A stretch of 64,000 bases of DNA from the NCBI RefSeq assembly GCF_008330945.1, contig NZ_CP043489.1, positions 4,599,501 through 4,663,500 on the forward strand, given 5' to 3'. The notes below the pieces were generated by a model, which was given only the letters and a program-made list of their open reading frames with translations, was not told the origin of the DNA and ran no database searches. Below are positions 44,810-53,695 of the stretch, piece after piece. A program made the translations under genes and the position numbers. Source of the stretch: Labrys sp. KNU-23. GTDB lineage: Bacteria; Pseudomonadota; Alphaproteobacteria; Rhizobiales; Labraceae. Every line of letters begins with the position of its first letter. The stretch's first letter is position 1.

Positions 44810-46717
44810 CTACACAGCCCGCGAAGTCCGCCCAGACGAGGCTCCAAACCCTTCGATCGTTGCCTCGGTCCCTTCCATCGCGGCGATCTGCGCCTTGATG
44901 TCGGTGAGCCGAGCCCAATTCTCCTCGGTGAAGTCCTGGTCCATGGCCGCCTGGGCGAGCCTGAGCTCCTTATGTAACGTACGATTCTTATGATGCAAGG
45001 CCACAGCGTGCACGAATCCGTCCCGAACATCGGGAAACGCGGCGTCCCGTCGCACCCAAAAGTGGGTTGGACCACTTAAAGCGGCAATATGACCCAGCAA
45101 ACGTTCGAATCCCTGCAGCATCAACTCGGCCTCGACCGCAACTGATTCGCGCAGGCCGTGCGCCACGCAGTCGACCAGCGCCTGGCGCAGGCGGCTCGCC
45201 TCGATATTCTCGAATTCGAGCCCCGCCAGCAACTCGCAATGGTCGTCGAGCAGATAGGGGTGGGCGACTACGACGGCAAGGATGAGAGCCTCGCGCGCGG
45301 GGATGCTGCCATGGCCGCCCCGCATGCGCGCGCTTTCCCGGACCGCGGGCGTCACCAGATGCGTGGCCTGGCCCGTTTCGCGCCGGCCGCCGCCCTGGCG
45401 CCAGGCCCGCTGCTGTCCACCGCCGAAGCCCAGCTGGGCCGCCCGGGCCGGGGCAAAGAGGCTGCGCAGGCGGTTGTCCATCTCGGCTCGATAATGCTTG
45501 CGCACCGTCTCGTCGCGGATCGGTGCCAGCGTATCCATCAGCTTGCGTTCGAGCGCAGCCCGCCTCTCCGGTGTGGAAAAATCACCGCTCTGTGTTTCCC
45601 GCTCCCAGAGGATGTCGGACAGGGGCAGGGCACCCTGCAGGACTTCCGAAACGGCGGTGGCACCGGAACTGCGTACCAGCTCGTCCGGATCCTGACCGCT
45701 CGGCAGAAGCGCGAATTTCAGAGTCTTACCGGGCGCGATCTGGGGCAGGGCGACGTCGACGGCGCGGTAGGCGGCGCGCCGGCCGGCCTTGTCGCCGTCG
45801 AAGCACAGCACCGGTTCCTCGCTCATGCGCCAGAGCAGGTTGAGCTGATCCTCGGTCAGGGCTGTGCCGAGTGGCGCGACCGTGTGGCCGAAGCCCGCCA
45901 CACTCATCATGATGACGTCGACATAGCCTTCCACCGCGATGACGCCGCCTTTCTCATGGGCAGCCTTGCGGGCGCGGTGATGATTGTAGAGGCAGGCCCC
46001 CTTGTGGAAGAGCGAGGTCTCGGGCGAGTTGAGATATTTGGCTGAGGCCTCCTTGTCCATGGCACGGCCACCGAAGGCGATCACCTTGCCGCGCGCATCA
46101 TGAATGGGGAACATGATGCGGTCGCGAAAGCGGTCATAGGGGACCTGGATATCCTCGCCGTGGATGAGCAGGCCTGCTTCGATCATGGAGTCCCGATCGA
46201 CCCCCTTGCCGGCAAGATGGTCGCGCAGGGCAAATTTCTCGTTCGGCGAATAGCCGATACCGAATTCGGCCTGGATCGCCGGCGTCAGCCCGCGATCGGC
46301 GAGATAGCCGCGCGCCGCCGCGCCCTCGCGGGCCTGCAGGCGGGACTGGAAGAAGGCGGCAGCGAGTTCCATCACCTCGTGCAGAGAGGCGCGCTGCTCC
46401 TCGCGCCGGACATCCTCGACCGTCATCTTGGGCAGGGCGACGCCCGCATCGTTGGCACAACGTTCCACGGCTTCGGGGAAGGAGATGCCCTCCACCTCGC
46501 TCAGAAATTTGAAAATGTCGCCATGCTTGCCCGAGGAGAAGCAGTGATAGAAGCCCTTCTGGTCATTGACATAGAAGGACGGGGTCTTCTCGGCGTTGAA
46601 AGGGGAAAGGCCGCGCCATTCCCGGCCCTGCTTCTTGAGCTTGACGCGTTTACCCACCACCTCCGACACGGGCAGCCGGGCACGGATCTCGTCGAGCAGG
46701 GAAGGCGGGTATTTCAT
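44810..46717 (-). CDS. dnaG: DNA primase
   Basis: A 635-aa primase that makes RNA primers at the replication fork. The N-terminal zinc domain is recognisable (MKYPPSLLDEIRARLPVSEVVGKRV ... TPSFYVNDQKGFYHCFSSGKHGD). However, the metal ligands are mostly gone: CPFH is SPFN, and CxxC is CFSS. TOPRIM follows (IAVEGYVDVIMMSVAGFGHTVAPLGTAL, CFDGDKAGRRAA), and the C-terminal DnaB-interacting region closes the protein. Loss of the zinc ligands is also seen in Bradyrhizobium-type primases, as I recall it. It starts at ATG 46717. Confidence 0.96.
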   Translation of the reverse strand: MKYPPSLLDEIRARLPVSEVVGKRVKLKKQGREWRGLSPFNAEKTPSFYVNDQKGFYHCFSSGKHGDIFKFLSEVEGISFPEAVERCANDAGVALPKMTVEDVRREEQRASLHEVMELAAAFFQSRLQAREGAAARGYLADRGLTPAIQAEFGIGYSPNEKFALRDHLAGKGVDRDSMIEAGLLIHGEDIQVPYDRFRDRIMFPIHDARGKVIAFGGRAMDKEASAKYLNSPETSLFHKGACLYNHHRARKAAHEKGGVIAVEGYVDVIMMSVAGFGHTVAPLGTALTEDQLNLLWRMSEEPVLCFDGDKAGRRAAYRAVDVALPQIAPGKTLKFALLPSGQDPDELVRSSGATAVSEVLQGALPLSDILWERETQSGDFSTPERRAALERKLMDTLAPIRDETVRKHYRAEMDNRLRSLFAPARAAQLGFGGGQQRAWRQGGGRRETGQATHLVTPAVRESARMRGGHGSIPAREALILAVVVAHPYLLDDHCELLAGLEFENIEASRLRQALVDCVAHGLRESVAVEAELMLQGFERLLGHIAALSGPTHFWVRRDAAFPDVRDGFVHAVALHHKNRTLHKELRLAQAAMDQDFTEENWARLTDIKAQIAAMEGTEATIEGFGASSGRTSRAV

Positions 46718-46908
46718 GGGCTCTTATGTGAGGACGCAGGCTGTGGACGCAAGAGCGCCACTCTAGCACGGAAGGGGTGAGTCGAATCTTTCCCCGATGT
46801 CCTCAGGCCATGCCTTCGGGCTGGCGGGGGAAGGATCCGAATTTGCTCATTGCCGGTGCCGGTCCGGCGGGCGGGCCCTTGAACACAAAGTAGGCGATTT
46901 CCTGTGCT

Positions 46909-46938
46909 GCCATCCCTCCGCAAGTCCGGAGGGATGGC
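46909..46938. repeat. perfect 12-bp palindrome overlapping a small start codon
   Basis: GCCATCCCTCCG (46909-46920) pairs with CGGAGGGATGGC (46927-46938) around a six-base loop, extending one more base pair outside. The right arm contains a GGAGGG and the ATG of the 50-aa frame at 46934. It is not followed by T residues. It may be a REP-like repeat or a structure that hides the start. Confidence 0.55.
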
Positions 46939-47086
46939 ATTGGCCGTTGCGATAGAATTCATCGAGGGGATCAGCGCCATCGGGCAGATCTTCGGCGCCA
47001 TTGCCTTCTTCATCGTCCTGCTCTGCGGCGGCATCTCCTTCATTCGCGACCGGCGCGGCTTCCGTCATCCCACGGATTTTCTCTGA
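46934..47086 (+). CDS. possible 50-aa single-helix membrane protein
   Basis: A 50-residue frame from the ATG at 46934 encodes a hydrophobic helix (about residues 12-33, GISAIGQIFGAIAFFIVLLCGG) and a basic tail (SFIRDRRGFRHPTDFL). That is a plausible single-pass inner-membrane miniprotein. GGAGGG abuts the ATG with no spacing, which is unusual and is buried in the hairpin above. It may be translated poorly or not at all. No family is recognised. Confidence 0.35.
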   Translation: MALAVAIEFIEGISAIGQIFGAIAFFIVLLCGGISFIRDRRGFRHPTDFL

Positions 47087-47113
47087 TTCCCGCCGACAGA
47101 ACAGGGCCGTGTT

Positions 47114-47836
47114 TCAGCTCATCGCCTTTCCGGACGTCTTGGGGATGAGGATGCGTTCGCGTGGCGCCACCATCAGGAAGTCCTTGGCCTTCTGGTAGTT
47201 GGTCGTCTCCGTCCTGAACCAGCTCTGGGCATAGGACGGTGCGCCGGGGACATGGACCGGCTGCAACACCAGGCGAGTTTCCGGCTGAGGGGTCTGCAGA
47301 TTGACGGCGGCTCGATGTACGCAATCGGTGGCGCGGCCGGCGCCAGGATGCCAGCGATAGAGGTTTTGGCACCAAACGTCGACGAGCAGGACGCGAGCGC
47401 CGTTGCGGACTTCCTCACCCATGCATTGCCACGGAACGTTGAGGGCACCGGTGGCGTATTGCCAGTCGATATTCTGGAAATAGAACTGCTTGACGGCGAT
47501 GGAGCCCGAAAGGCCCGCACTGGCCTGTTTCCGGGCTTCGGCGGCCGTAATGCTGGCATTGACTTCCCGGAAGATGCAACCGCGCACGCCCGGATCTTCA
47601 TTCAGCAAAGTCCGCACTGAAAACGGCATAGGCGTTCCCGAGCCTTGCAGGTAATGGTCGAGATATTGCTGCGCCCGGCCTCCGGGGCGCATCTTCTGTT
47701 CTTTCGCCAAGGTCATGATCTTGAGATCAGACCAGGTTTCGTTATGGCCGGTCAGCTTGCCGCGGAGACGAACGCTACTGCAGGCCAGGTCTATCGCGGT
47801 TTTGGAGTTCGACGTCTCTGAGGAGGTTTCGGACAT
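47114..47836 (-). CDS. uncharacterised 240-aa protein
   Basis: A 240-aa cytoplasmic-looking protein with no signal peptide or membrane helix. It starts at the ATG at 47836 (MSETSSETSNSKTA), with GAG a few bases before. It contains cysteines at CIFRE, WQCMG, WCQNL and DCVHR, and several Trp/Gln-rich stretches (QNIDWQYATGALNVPWQ). I recognise no domain. Codon usage looks like that of its neighbours. It is isolated between a small frame and the porin terminator, so there is no functional clue from neighbours. Confidence 0.55.
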   Translation of the reverse strand: MSETSSETSNSKTAIDLACSSVRLRGKLTGHNETWSDLKIMTLAKEQKMRPGGRAQQYLDHYLQGSGTPMPFSVRTLLNEDPGVRGCIFREVNASITAAEARKQASAGLSGSIAVKQFYFQNIDWQYATGALNVPWQCMGEEVRNGARVLLVDVWCQNLYRWHPGAGRATDCVHRAAVNLQTPQPETRLVLQPVHVPGAPSYAQSWFRTETTNYQKAKDFLMVAPRERILIPKTSGKAMS

Positions 47837-47978
47837 CAAGCCGACTCTTTTGAGCTGACGCTGAGATCGAATTCAGCCGAGGAATTTACAATTGCAGCAA
47901 TGAAGCAGTCCCTTGGGTTATCCGCAAGTAGGACGATGTCCTGGTGTACCAGTCACTGTCCGGAGCCAGCAAAGCGAA

Positions 47979-48002
47979 AGGGCCCAGCTTGCGCCGGGCC
48001 CT
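47979..48002 (-). terminator. hairpin terminator of the porin gene
   Basis: AGGGCCC / GGGCCCT with a ten-base loop lies 30 bases after the porin stop on the minus strand, followed by TTTCGCTTT. It is a moderate rho-independent terminator for the highly expressed porin. Confidence 0.65.
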
Positions 48003-48032
48003 CCATGCAGCAGTTGAATGGAACAGGCTGGG

Positions 48033-49349
48033 TCAGAAGGTACGTTTGATACGCACGCCGCCCATCCAGAAGTCCGACTTGGCGTCACGTGCGATAGCCG
48101 CTGCGCCGGCTGCCGGCACATAGGACAGATTGTCGATGGTCTGGTGCGTATAGGTGACTTCGCCGGTAATGGTCAGGCCCTTGACGATCGTGTAGATCAC
48201 GTTGCCGGTCAGCGAATATTCCTTGACCTTGCGGTCTCCCAGATTGCTGAACTTGTCGTAGGTGGTATCGATATAGGCGCCGACCAGATTGGCGCCCCAC
48301 TGCGGCGCGAAGTTGCCGCCGAGCTCAGCGGTCACCGACCAGCCCTTGCCGCCGTCGAAGCCGCCATTGCTGTTGAAGAAGAAGTCCTGGCCCTTGAGCT
48401 TGCTGGAGCCGATGCCGAGGTAATCCAGAGCGCCGTCGGCATATTGGCCTTCGATCACGAAGTGGCCCTTGTCGATGGCCGGAATGTTGATGAGCAGCGT
48501 GCCGCCGACGGCATAGCCCCACTTGTTGTTATTCGGATAATAACCAGGCTGCCCCACGGGGATGACATTGCCGTTCGTATCGCGCGGAATGGCCGTGCGA
48601 TATTGATGGGCGGCTGCTTGCACGGCCACCGAACCCCAATCCTGCTTCAGGCGGATCTGGCCGACCACGTCCGGGACTTGCTGGCCGCCCTGCAGGGTGC
48701 TGCGGAAGGCATTCTGGCGATGGTCGCGACCATCTTCGATCGAGAGGGTTGCCGTGAAGCCGCCGCCGAAATCAGCCGTATAGGCCAACAGATTCACGAC
48801 GTTGGATTGGGCGTAATAAGGGCCCCAAACCGTATTGCCGAAATCGAGGTCGTAGAAGCCGAAGAAGGAGTGGGCGTAGCCGGCGGTCAGGCCGCCGAAC
48901 TGGATATAGGCATATTTGATCGAGAAGGCGTTACCCGAGGTGTCCTTCTTGTTGTCCCAGTTGATCGGATGGCTGTTGCCCCGGATCTGGAAGAAGGAGC
49001 GCAGCAGGCCAAACTCGGTCTGGGTGCGTGCATCGAAGGAGATGCGAGCCTCGGTGTTGAAGGCGCTGGAGTGGAAATCGCGGTTCTGCTTGTAACCGTC
49101 CTTCACGAAATTGTTGCCACTGAGCCCATCGCCGCTCTGATTGTAGCCGCGGTAGTCGGCGCGGATTTCGCCGGCGATCTTGAGGCAGGTGTCCGAGCCG
49201 GGGATGTAGAAGAAGCCGGGGCCGAAGGCCGAGCAGACCTTCACATATTCGACGGCTTCACCCTTGGTCATGGGCAGGTCGGCGGCCTGGGCGGTAGCGA
49301 GGGCGGTGAGGCTGGCCGCGGCGCCGAGCAGAAGAGATTTGATCGTCAT
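48033..49349 (-). CDS. Omp2b-type outer-membrane porin (porin_2 family)
   Basis: A 438-aa porin of the Rhizobiales Omp2b family. The signal peptide is MTIKSLLLGAAASLTALATAQA. The conserved N-terminal block follows: VEYVKVCSAFGPGFFYIPGSDTCLKIAGEIRADY, with the typical two cysteines. The rest is beta-barrel-like with aromatic girdles, ending in a C-terminal Phe (MGGVRIKRTF). It forms trimeric pores for small solutes. The ATG at 49349 is used; the GTG 12 bases earlier is an alternative. A long AT-rich leader with Pho-box-like repeats lies upstream. Confidence 0.93.
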   Translation of the reverse strand: MTIKSLLLGAAASLTALATAQAADLPMTKGEAVEYVKVCSAFGPGFFYIPGSDTCLKIAGEIRADYRGYNQSGDGLSGNNFVKDGYKQNRDFHSSAFNTEARISFDARTQTEFGLLRSFFQIRGNSHPINWDNKKDTSGNAFSIKYAYIQFGGLTAGYAHSFFGFYDLDFGNTVWGPYYAQSNVVNLLAYTADFGGGFTATLSIEDGRDHRQNAFRSTLQGGQQVPDVVGQIRLKQDWGSVAVQAAAHQYRTAIPRDTNGNVIPVGQPGYYPNNNKWGYAVGGTLLINIPAIDKGHFVIEGQYADGALDYLGIGSSKLKGQDFFFNSNGGFDGGKGWSVTAELGGNFAPQWGANLVGAYIDTTYDKFSNLGDRKVKEYSLTGNVIYTIVKGLTITGEVTYTHQTIDNLSYVPAAGAAAIARDAKSDFWMGGVRIKRTF

Positions 49350-49830
49350 CAGATAGCTCACTGAGCAAATTGGGTTGGGTGCACGGGCTGGCTCGTTCCA
49401 GTGTCGAGCGCCTGCCTTTCGCCCGATGAGGGCAATTTCGGCTAGGTGCTCGTGGAGCGAGAGCCGAGGTGTCTTTGCGGAATTTTCTGAAGATTCACAA
49501 CATTGATTGAAGAGAAATACTGATATGACATTTCTATAACTGAGTGGTGTCTCTAAAAGGCCACATTTAGTTTTATGACAATTTTATGAAACTGAAGTTA
49601 TATTTGATGAAACTTAAGTATGTCTGCCCGGAATGGGATTGTCCTCGGAATCGGCGGCAATAAATTCCTTCGCAGCGGCGCCTGTTCTGACGTTTTCGAG
49701 TGGCTGTTCTTGGCAATTAAGCACTATTGCGGCGTGCGACGAGCGCCTGGTAGCGGCCCGGGATTCGCGTTTTATCTGCGGCATGGATGAAATGCCTGCA
49801 CAAGTTGTGGCGCCGCCGCTCGCGAGATCA
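49350..49830. other. porin upstream region, no gene
   Basis: About 480 bases between the porin and the next leftward LysR gene. The right part (49740-49830) is GC-rich like coding DNA, but holds no gene I can support. The middle (49480-49620) is strikingly AT-rich and holds TGTCATA-type repeats, listed separately. It is probably a long promoter and leader for the porin. Confidence 0.55.
49520..49591 (-). promoter_or_regulatory. Pho-box-like 11-nt repeats upstream of the porin
   Basis: On the minus strand two tandem 11-mers, TTTCATAAAAT and TGTCATAAAAC (forward 49570-49591), match the phosphate-box consensus of a 7-base core plus a 4-base AT spacer. A further TGTCATATCAG (forward 49520-49530) lies 50 bases nearer the gene. 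This would be where PhoB binds to activate the porin in low phosphate. The porin start is about 220 bases away, so the leader would be long. Confidence 0.45.
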
Positions 49831-50760
49831 TCAGGCTGGCGGCGGCAAGCGATCGGCGGCGTCGTGGGCGACCTGTTTGAACACCTCCCGCAACCAGGCG
49901 AGCAGGCGATCATGTTTGCGAGCTGCATGCCAGACCATGGTGACCTTCAGGTCGACCGGTCGGAGCGGAGGCTCCAGCAGAACCAGGTCAAAGGCCGTAG
50001 CGAATTGCCGCGCGAAGGCGCGAGAGAGCATGGTCACCATGTCGGTGCGGGCAACGGCCATCAGGGCCGAGGTGAAATGCGGCGTGGTCAGGCCGATGCG
50101 CCGTTCCAGCCCAGCCGCCGCAAGTACCGCATCCGCCTCGGTGCTGCCATCGCCGAAGACGGAGACGGTGACATGGGTGAGGGCGGCATAGGCGGCAAGG
50201 CTGAGCGGTCCGTTCCGGGCGGCCGGGTGATCGCGTCGCATGATCAGTGCGAGACGATCGTCCATCAACCCCTCGCTATGGGTTCCGGCCGCGAGTGGGT
50301 AGTTGGCCAGAGCGAAGGTCAGGTCGACCTCGCCGCCCTGGAGACGGTGGGCGATGTCCGTGCCGATCGGTACCGCCCGCAGGTCGACATGGGGGGCTTC
50401 CTCGAGCAGACGTGCCATTACGCCGGGAAAGAGCAGGGTGGTCAGCGAATCGACGGCCGCGATTCGAAGCGTGCGGCGCTCGGTCGAGGGATCGAAAACG
50501 GGTTCGGTGACCAGAGCACGGATATCGGCCAGAATCTCCTGCACCTGCGGTACCAGCGCCTCGGCGCGCGCGGTCAGCACCATGCCCGCCCCTGAGCGCA
50601 GCATCAGGTCATCGCCGAACAGATGACGCAACCGGTCGAGCGCCCGGCTCATCGCCGGCTGGCTGAGTCCGATCTCGCGCGCAGCGCGGCTGACGCTTCG
50701 CTGGGCGAGCAGGGCGCCGAGCGCCGTCAGCAGGTTGAGATCGATCGCCTTCAAATGCAT
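49831..50760 (-). CDS. LysR-family regulator (NodD/SyrM-like branch)
   Basis: A 309-aa LysR protein from the ATG at 50760 (MHLKAIDLNLLTALGALLAQRSVSRAAREIGLSQPAMSRALDRLRHLFG). This aligns with the family start; ATGs at 50769 and 50787 are possible but would enter the divergent promoter. The C-terminal domain has TDIAHRLQGGEVDLTFALANYP. It is divergent from the NAD-dependent epimerase-like gene, 83 bases away, and probably controls it. An ATATCAT/ATGATAT pair lies in the gap. Confidence 0.88.
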   Translation of the reverse strand: MHLKAIDLNLLTALGALLAQRSVSRAAREIGLSQPAMSRALDRLRHLFGDDLMLRSGAGMVLTARAEALVPQVQEILADIRALVTEPVFDPSTERRTLRIAAVDSLTTLLFPGVMARLLEEAPHVDLRAVPIGTDIAHRLQGGEVDLTFALANYPLAAGTHSEGLMDDRLALIMRRDHPAARNGPLSLAAYAALTHVTVSVFGDGSTEADAVLAAAGLERRIGLTTPHFTSALMAVARTDMVTMLSRAFARQFATAFDLVLLEPPLRPVDLKVTMVWHAARKHDRLLAWLREVFKQVAHDAADRLPPPA

Positions 50761-50843
50761 GTCGCGCATATCGATGATATAAACCATGCATTGGAATTAT
50801 GATATGGCGTTCGCTAGCGTCTCCCCATGAAGGAGAACGCACC

Positions 50844-51770
50844 ATGCCTGCCAAAATCATGATCCTGGGTTATGGCCCCATCGGCCGCGCCATCGCGCAA
50901 CAGCTTTCGGATGCCGGCCGCGAGGCGCTGGTCGCCCAGCGGCGGGAACCCGCCAATCTGCCGTCGGGCGTCCACTTTCGCGCCTGCGACGCTCTCGACC
51001 GGCCCAACCTGACGACCGCGCTGCAAGGGCACGACGTGCTGATCTGCACCATCGGACTCGCCTATGACGCGGCTGTCTGGGAAAGGGACTGGCCCCGACT
51101 GATGGCCAATATGCTGGCGGCCTGCGAGGCGAATGGCGCGCGCCTGGTCTTCGTCGACGATCTCTATATGCACGGCCCCCAGCCCGGGCCGCTCGATGAG
51201 AACACGCCCCTCGACGCGCCCGGCCGCAAGGGCAGGGTGCGTGCTGCCGTCACACGCCAATGGCAGGCTGCCCGCACGGTGAAGGCCACGGCCTTGAGGG
51301 TGACGGATTTCTACGGCCCAGGCGTGACGCTTTCGGTCCTTGGTCAAGAGGCCATCGGGCGTCTTGCCTCCGGAAGGGCCGCCCAACTCGGCATCGATGC
51401 CGACGAACCGCATGCCTTGGCCTATGCTCCGGATGTCGCCGCGGCCGCGATCCTGCTGGCCGATGCTTCGGACCAGGCCTATGGCCGGGCGTGGATGATG
51501 CCCTGCGCGCCGGCGCGCACGCCGCGTGAGGTAATCCGCCTGGCCGCCACGGCGCTCGGGGTCAAGCCGCGCCTGCAGGTGCTCCCCGGCTGGCTGCAGA
51601 GGTTGATGGGGGCGTTTGTGCCTTTTCTACGGGAGTGGACCGAAACGTCCTACCAGCACGACCGCCCCTTTCTGGTCGATGGCGGCAGTTTCGAGCGCCA
51701 TTTCGGCTTCCGGCCGATGCCGCTCGAGCAGGGGATCCCGACCACTGCGGCCAGCTTTTTCAAATCCTGA
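50844..51770 (+). CDS. NAD-dependent epimerase/dehydratase-like protein
   Basis: A 308-aa short-chain-dehydrogenase-like protein. The NAD(P) motif is ILGYGPIGRAIAQ, and a conserved DDLYMHGP follows around residue 110. The YxxxK catalytic pair of classical members is not evident, so it may be an NmrA/atypical type. AAGGAGAACGCACC precedes the ATG at 50844. It probably acts on a small molecule controlled by the divergent LysR gene. Confidence 0.8.
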   Translation: MPAKIMILGYGPIGRAIAQQLSDAGREALVAQRREPANLPSGVHFRACDALDRPNLTTALQGHDVLICTIGLAYDAAVWERDWPRLMANMLAACEANGARLVFVDDLYMHGPQPGPLDENTPLDAPGRKGRVRAAVTRQWQAARTVKATALRVTDFYGPGVTLSVLGQEAIGRLASGRAAQLGIDADEPHALAYAPDVAAAAILLADASDQAYGRAWMMPCAPARTPREVIRLAATALGVKPRLQVLPGWLQRLMGAFVPFLREWTETSYQHDRPFLVDGGSFERHFGFRPMPLEQGIPTTAASFFKS

Positions 51771-51773
51771 AAA

Positions 51774-52913
51774 TCACTGCCCGACGATAGCTTCGCCCAG
51801 CCGCAAGGGCGTCTGCAGAAGCGTGCCCGCCGTGTTGACGACGAACAGGCCGGTTCGGGAGATCGGATTGCCACGAGCGGCCGCTGCGTCGCTCTTGGCC
51901 ATCTGGTTCAAGGAAGGCAGCAGGCCGACGAACTTGCTGTGATTCATCGAATCCAGACTCTTGGCATCGGACATGTCGATCACCCGCAGGCCGTAATGGG
52001 CGATGGCTTCCTGGGCCTTCTTGTTATCGATCAGGACGTTGCCGACGCGCGGTACGTCGCCCGCCAGCCGCTGCGAGAAACCGAGAGCCCGGTCGTCGCG
52101 CGAGATCGCGACCGTGATCGGCTGGTTCAGCTTGCCGATGGTGTCGAGCTGGGTGCGGAAGACGTCGATGTCGATATCCGGCGACATCAGGAAGACTTCG
52201 CCGAGCTTGGGCAGGAAGGCCGAGTTGCCGCGGATCCTGGCCTGGCGGAGGGTTTCCACGGCCAGCCAGTTGCCCATCGAATGCGCGATGATGTGGATGC
52301 GCCGCACCCCTGGCGTGCGGGCGAGGCCATTCAGCGTGGTCTCCAGATAATCGCGCGAATAGGTGGTGCTCTCGCGGTCGGCGACATAGCCCGTCAAGGT
52401 CCCGAGCGAAGGCCAGGCGAAGGCCACGACTGCTCCGGGAAAGCCGCTGTCCTTCTCGAGCTGGGCCACCCGATAGACGGCTTCCTGGTAATTGGTGTTG
52501 TAGCCGTGCACGAACACGATGACTTCGCCGGTGCCCTTGGTGTCCTTCACCACCGAGGCATCGAAGCGAGCCTGGTCGAGGGGCGCCGAACTGGTCACCA
52601 CGAAATTGACGGCCGGATTGCCGGGAGGCTTCTTCGGCCATTCGATATTGCCGACGACATGGTTGGGCGGCACCGAAATCGTATAGGCCTCATAGCTCAG
52701 CCCGAAATTGCGGCCGGCGGTGAAGTCGCGCTTGTCGGTTTCCGAGCGCTTGCGCGTGGTGGCGACCAATATGTTGACCGGGCTTCCCACGCCCGCCGTC
52801 GAGGCCACGGGGTGCAACATCAACGCACCGGGCCGGTCGGCGCAGGACGCCAAGCCGGCCAGGGCGACTAGAACCATCGAAAACCGAACCAGGAAGCGTG
52901 GGAAAGGCGCCAT
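51774..52913 (-). CDS. alpha/beta-hydrolase lipoprotein (DUF900)
   Basis: A 379-aa protein with a lipobox (GLASC) and an alpha/beta-hydrolase domain of the DUF900 family. The nucleophile elbow is HSMGN, and VFVHGYNTNYQEAVYR lies earlier as the oxyanion region. It sits convergent to the epimerase gene with three bases between stops. It is anchored to the envelope; the substrate is unknown. Confidence 0.86.
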   Translation of the reverse strand: MAPFPRFLVRFSMVLVALAGLASCADRPGALMLHPVASTAGVGSPVNILVATTRKRSETDKRDFTAGRNFGLSYEAYTISVPPNHVVGNIEWPKKPPGNPAVNFVVTSSAPLDQARFDASVVKDTKGTGEVIVFVHGYNTNYQEAVYRVAQLEKDSGFPGAVVAFAWPSLGTLTGYVADRESTTYSRDYLETTLNGLARTPGVRRIHIIAHSMGNWLAVETLRQARIRGNSAFLPKLGEVFLMSPDIDIDVFRTQLDTIGKLNQPITVAISRDDRALGFSQRLAGDVPRVGNVLIDNKKAQEAIAHYGLRVIDMSDAKSLDSMNHSKFVGLLPSLNQMAKSDAAAARGNPISRTGLFVVNTAGTLLQTPLRLGEAIVGQ

Positions 52914-52988
52914 GCCGGCCTCATTGTTGCAGCGGCCGGCAATCTAGCGGGCGCGTCGGTCTCGGAAAAGCCCGGAATTTCGACGTCC

Positions 52989-53450
52989 TTAACCGCCGAG
53001 CGCTTCCTTGACCAGGGGGCTGGTCTTGCCGAAATCCATCTTGCCGGCGAAACGCTCCTTCAGCACGGCCATGACCTTGCCCATGTCCTTGACGCCGGCG
53101 GCCCCGATTTCGGTCACCACGGCGGCGATGGCCGCCTTGGTCTCGGCCACGTCCATCTGCCTGGGCAGGAAGGAGGAGAGGGTTTCGATCTCGGCCTTGC
53201 TGGCTGCCGCCATTTCCTCGCGGCCGGCCTTGACGGCGGTTTCGAGCGTCTCCTGAGCCTGCTTGATCATCTTCTGCAGCATGGACAGGATCTCGCTTTC
53301 CGGGATCTTGCCGTCATGTTCGCCACCGCGCGCGGCGATGTCGCGATCCTTCAGCCCGGCCTGGATCATGCGCACGACCGACAGGCGGGCCTTGTCGCCG
53401 CCCTTCATGGCGTCCTTGACGGCAGTGGTGAAATCGTCGCGCAGAGACAT
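52989..53450 (-). CDS. GatB/YqeY-domain protein
   Basis: A 153-aa YqeY protein (MSLRDDFTTAVKDAMKGGDKARLSVVRMI). It has the C-terminal half of the GatB tail fold: ETLSSFLPRQMDVAETKAAIAAVV, then VMAVLKERFAGKMD. The family may act in tRNA-dependent amidation or RNA binding, without proof. It is divergent from carA with a 245-base gap. Confidence 0.93.
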   Translation of the reverse strand: MSLRDDFTTAVKDAMKGGDKARLSVVRMIQAGLKDRDIAARGGEHDGKIPESEILSMLQKMIKQAQETLETAVKAGREEMAAASKAEIETLSSFLPRQMDVAETKAAIAAVVTEIGAAGVKDMGKVMAVLKERFAGKMDFGKTSPLVKEALGG

Positions 53451-53695
53451 GGTGCCCTACCTTTCTTGGAATCAAAATTGTTCACCGAGCGGCACGTAGC
53501 AGCGAAATATTTGATGGCTCTACCTCAAGCCATTGAATTTGCTTATAATTTTGAGCGTCTCCAAGGGTTGACGACAAGCCGCCCGCCCCCTACTTTCCGC
53601 CGCGTCTGCCGGGCGGAGCCGAATGTGCCACCGCCATTCATCCGGCACTTAAGATGAAAACGACCGTCACACAAGCGAGCGCGAAGGACAGAGAC

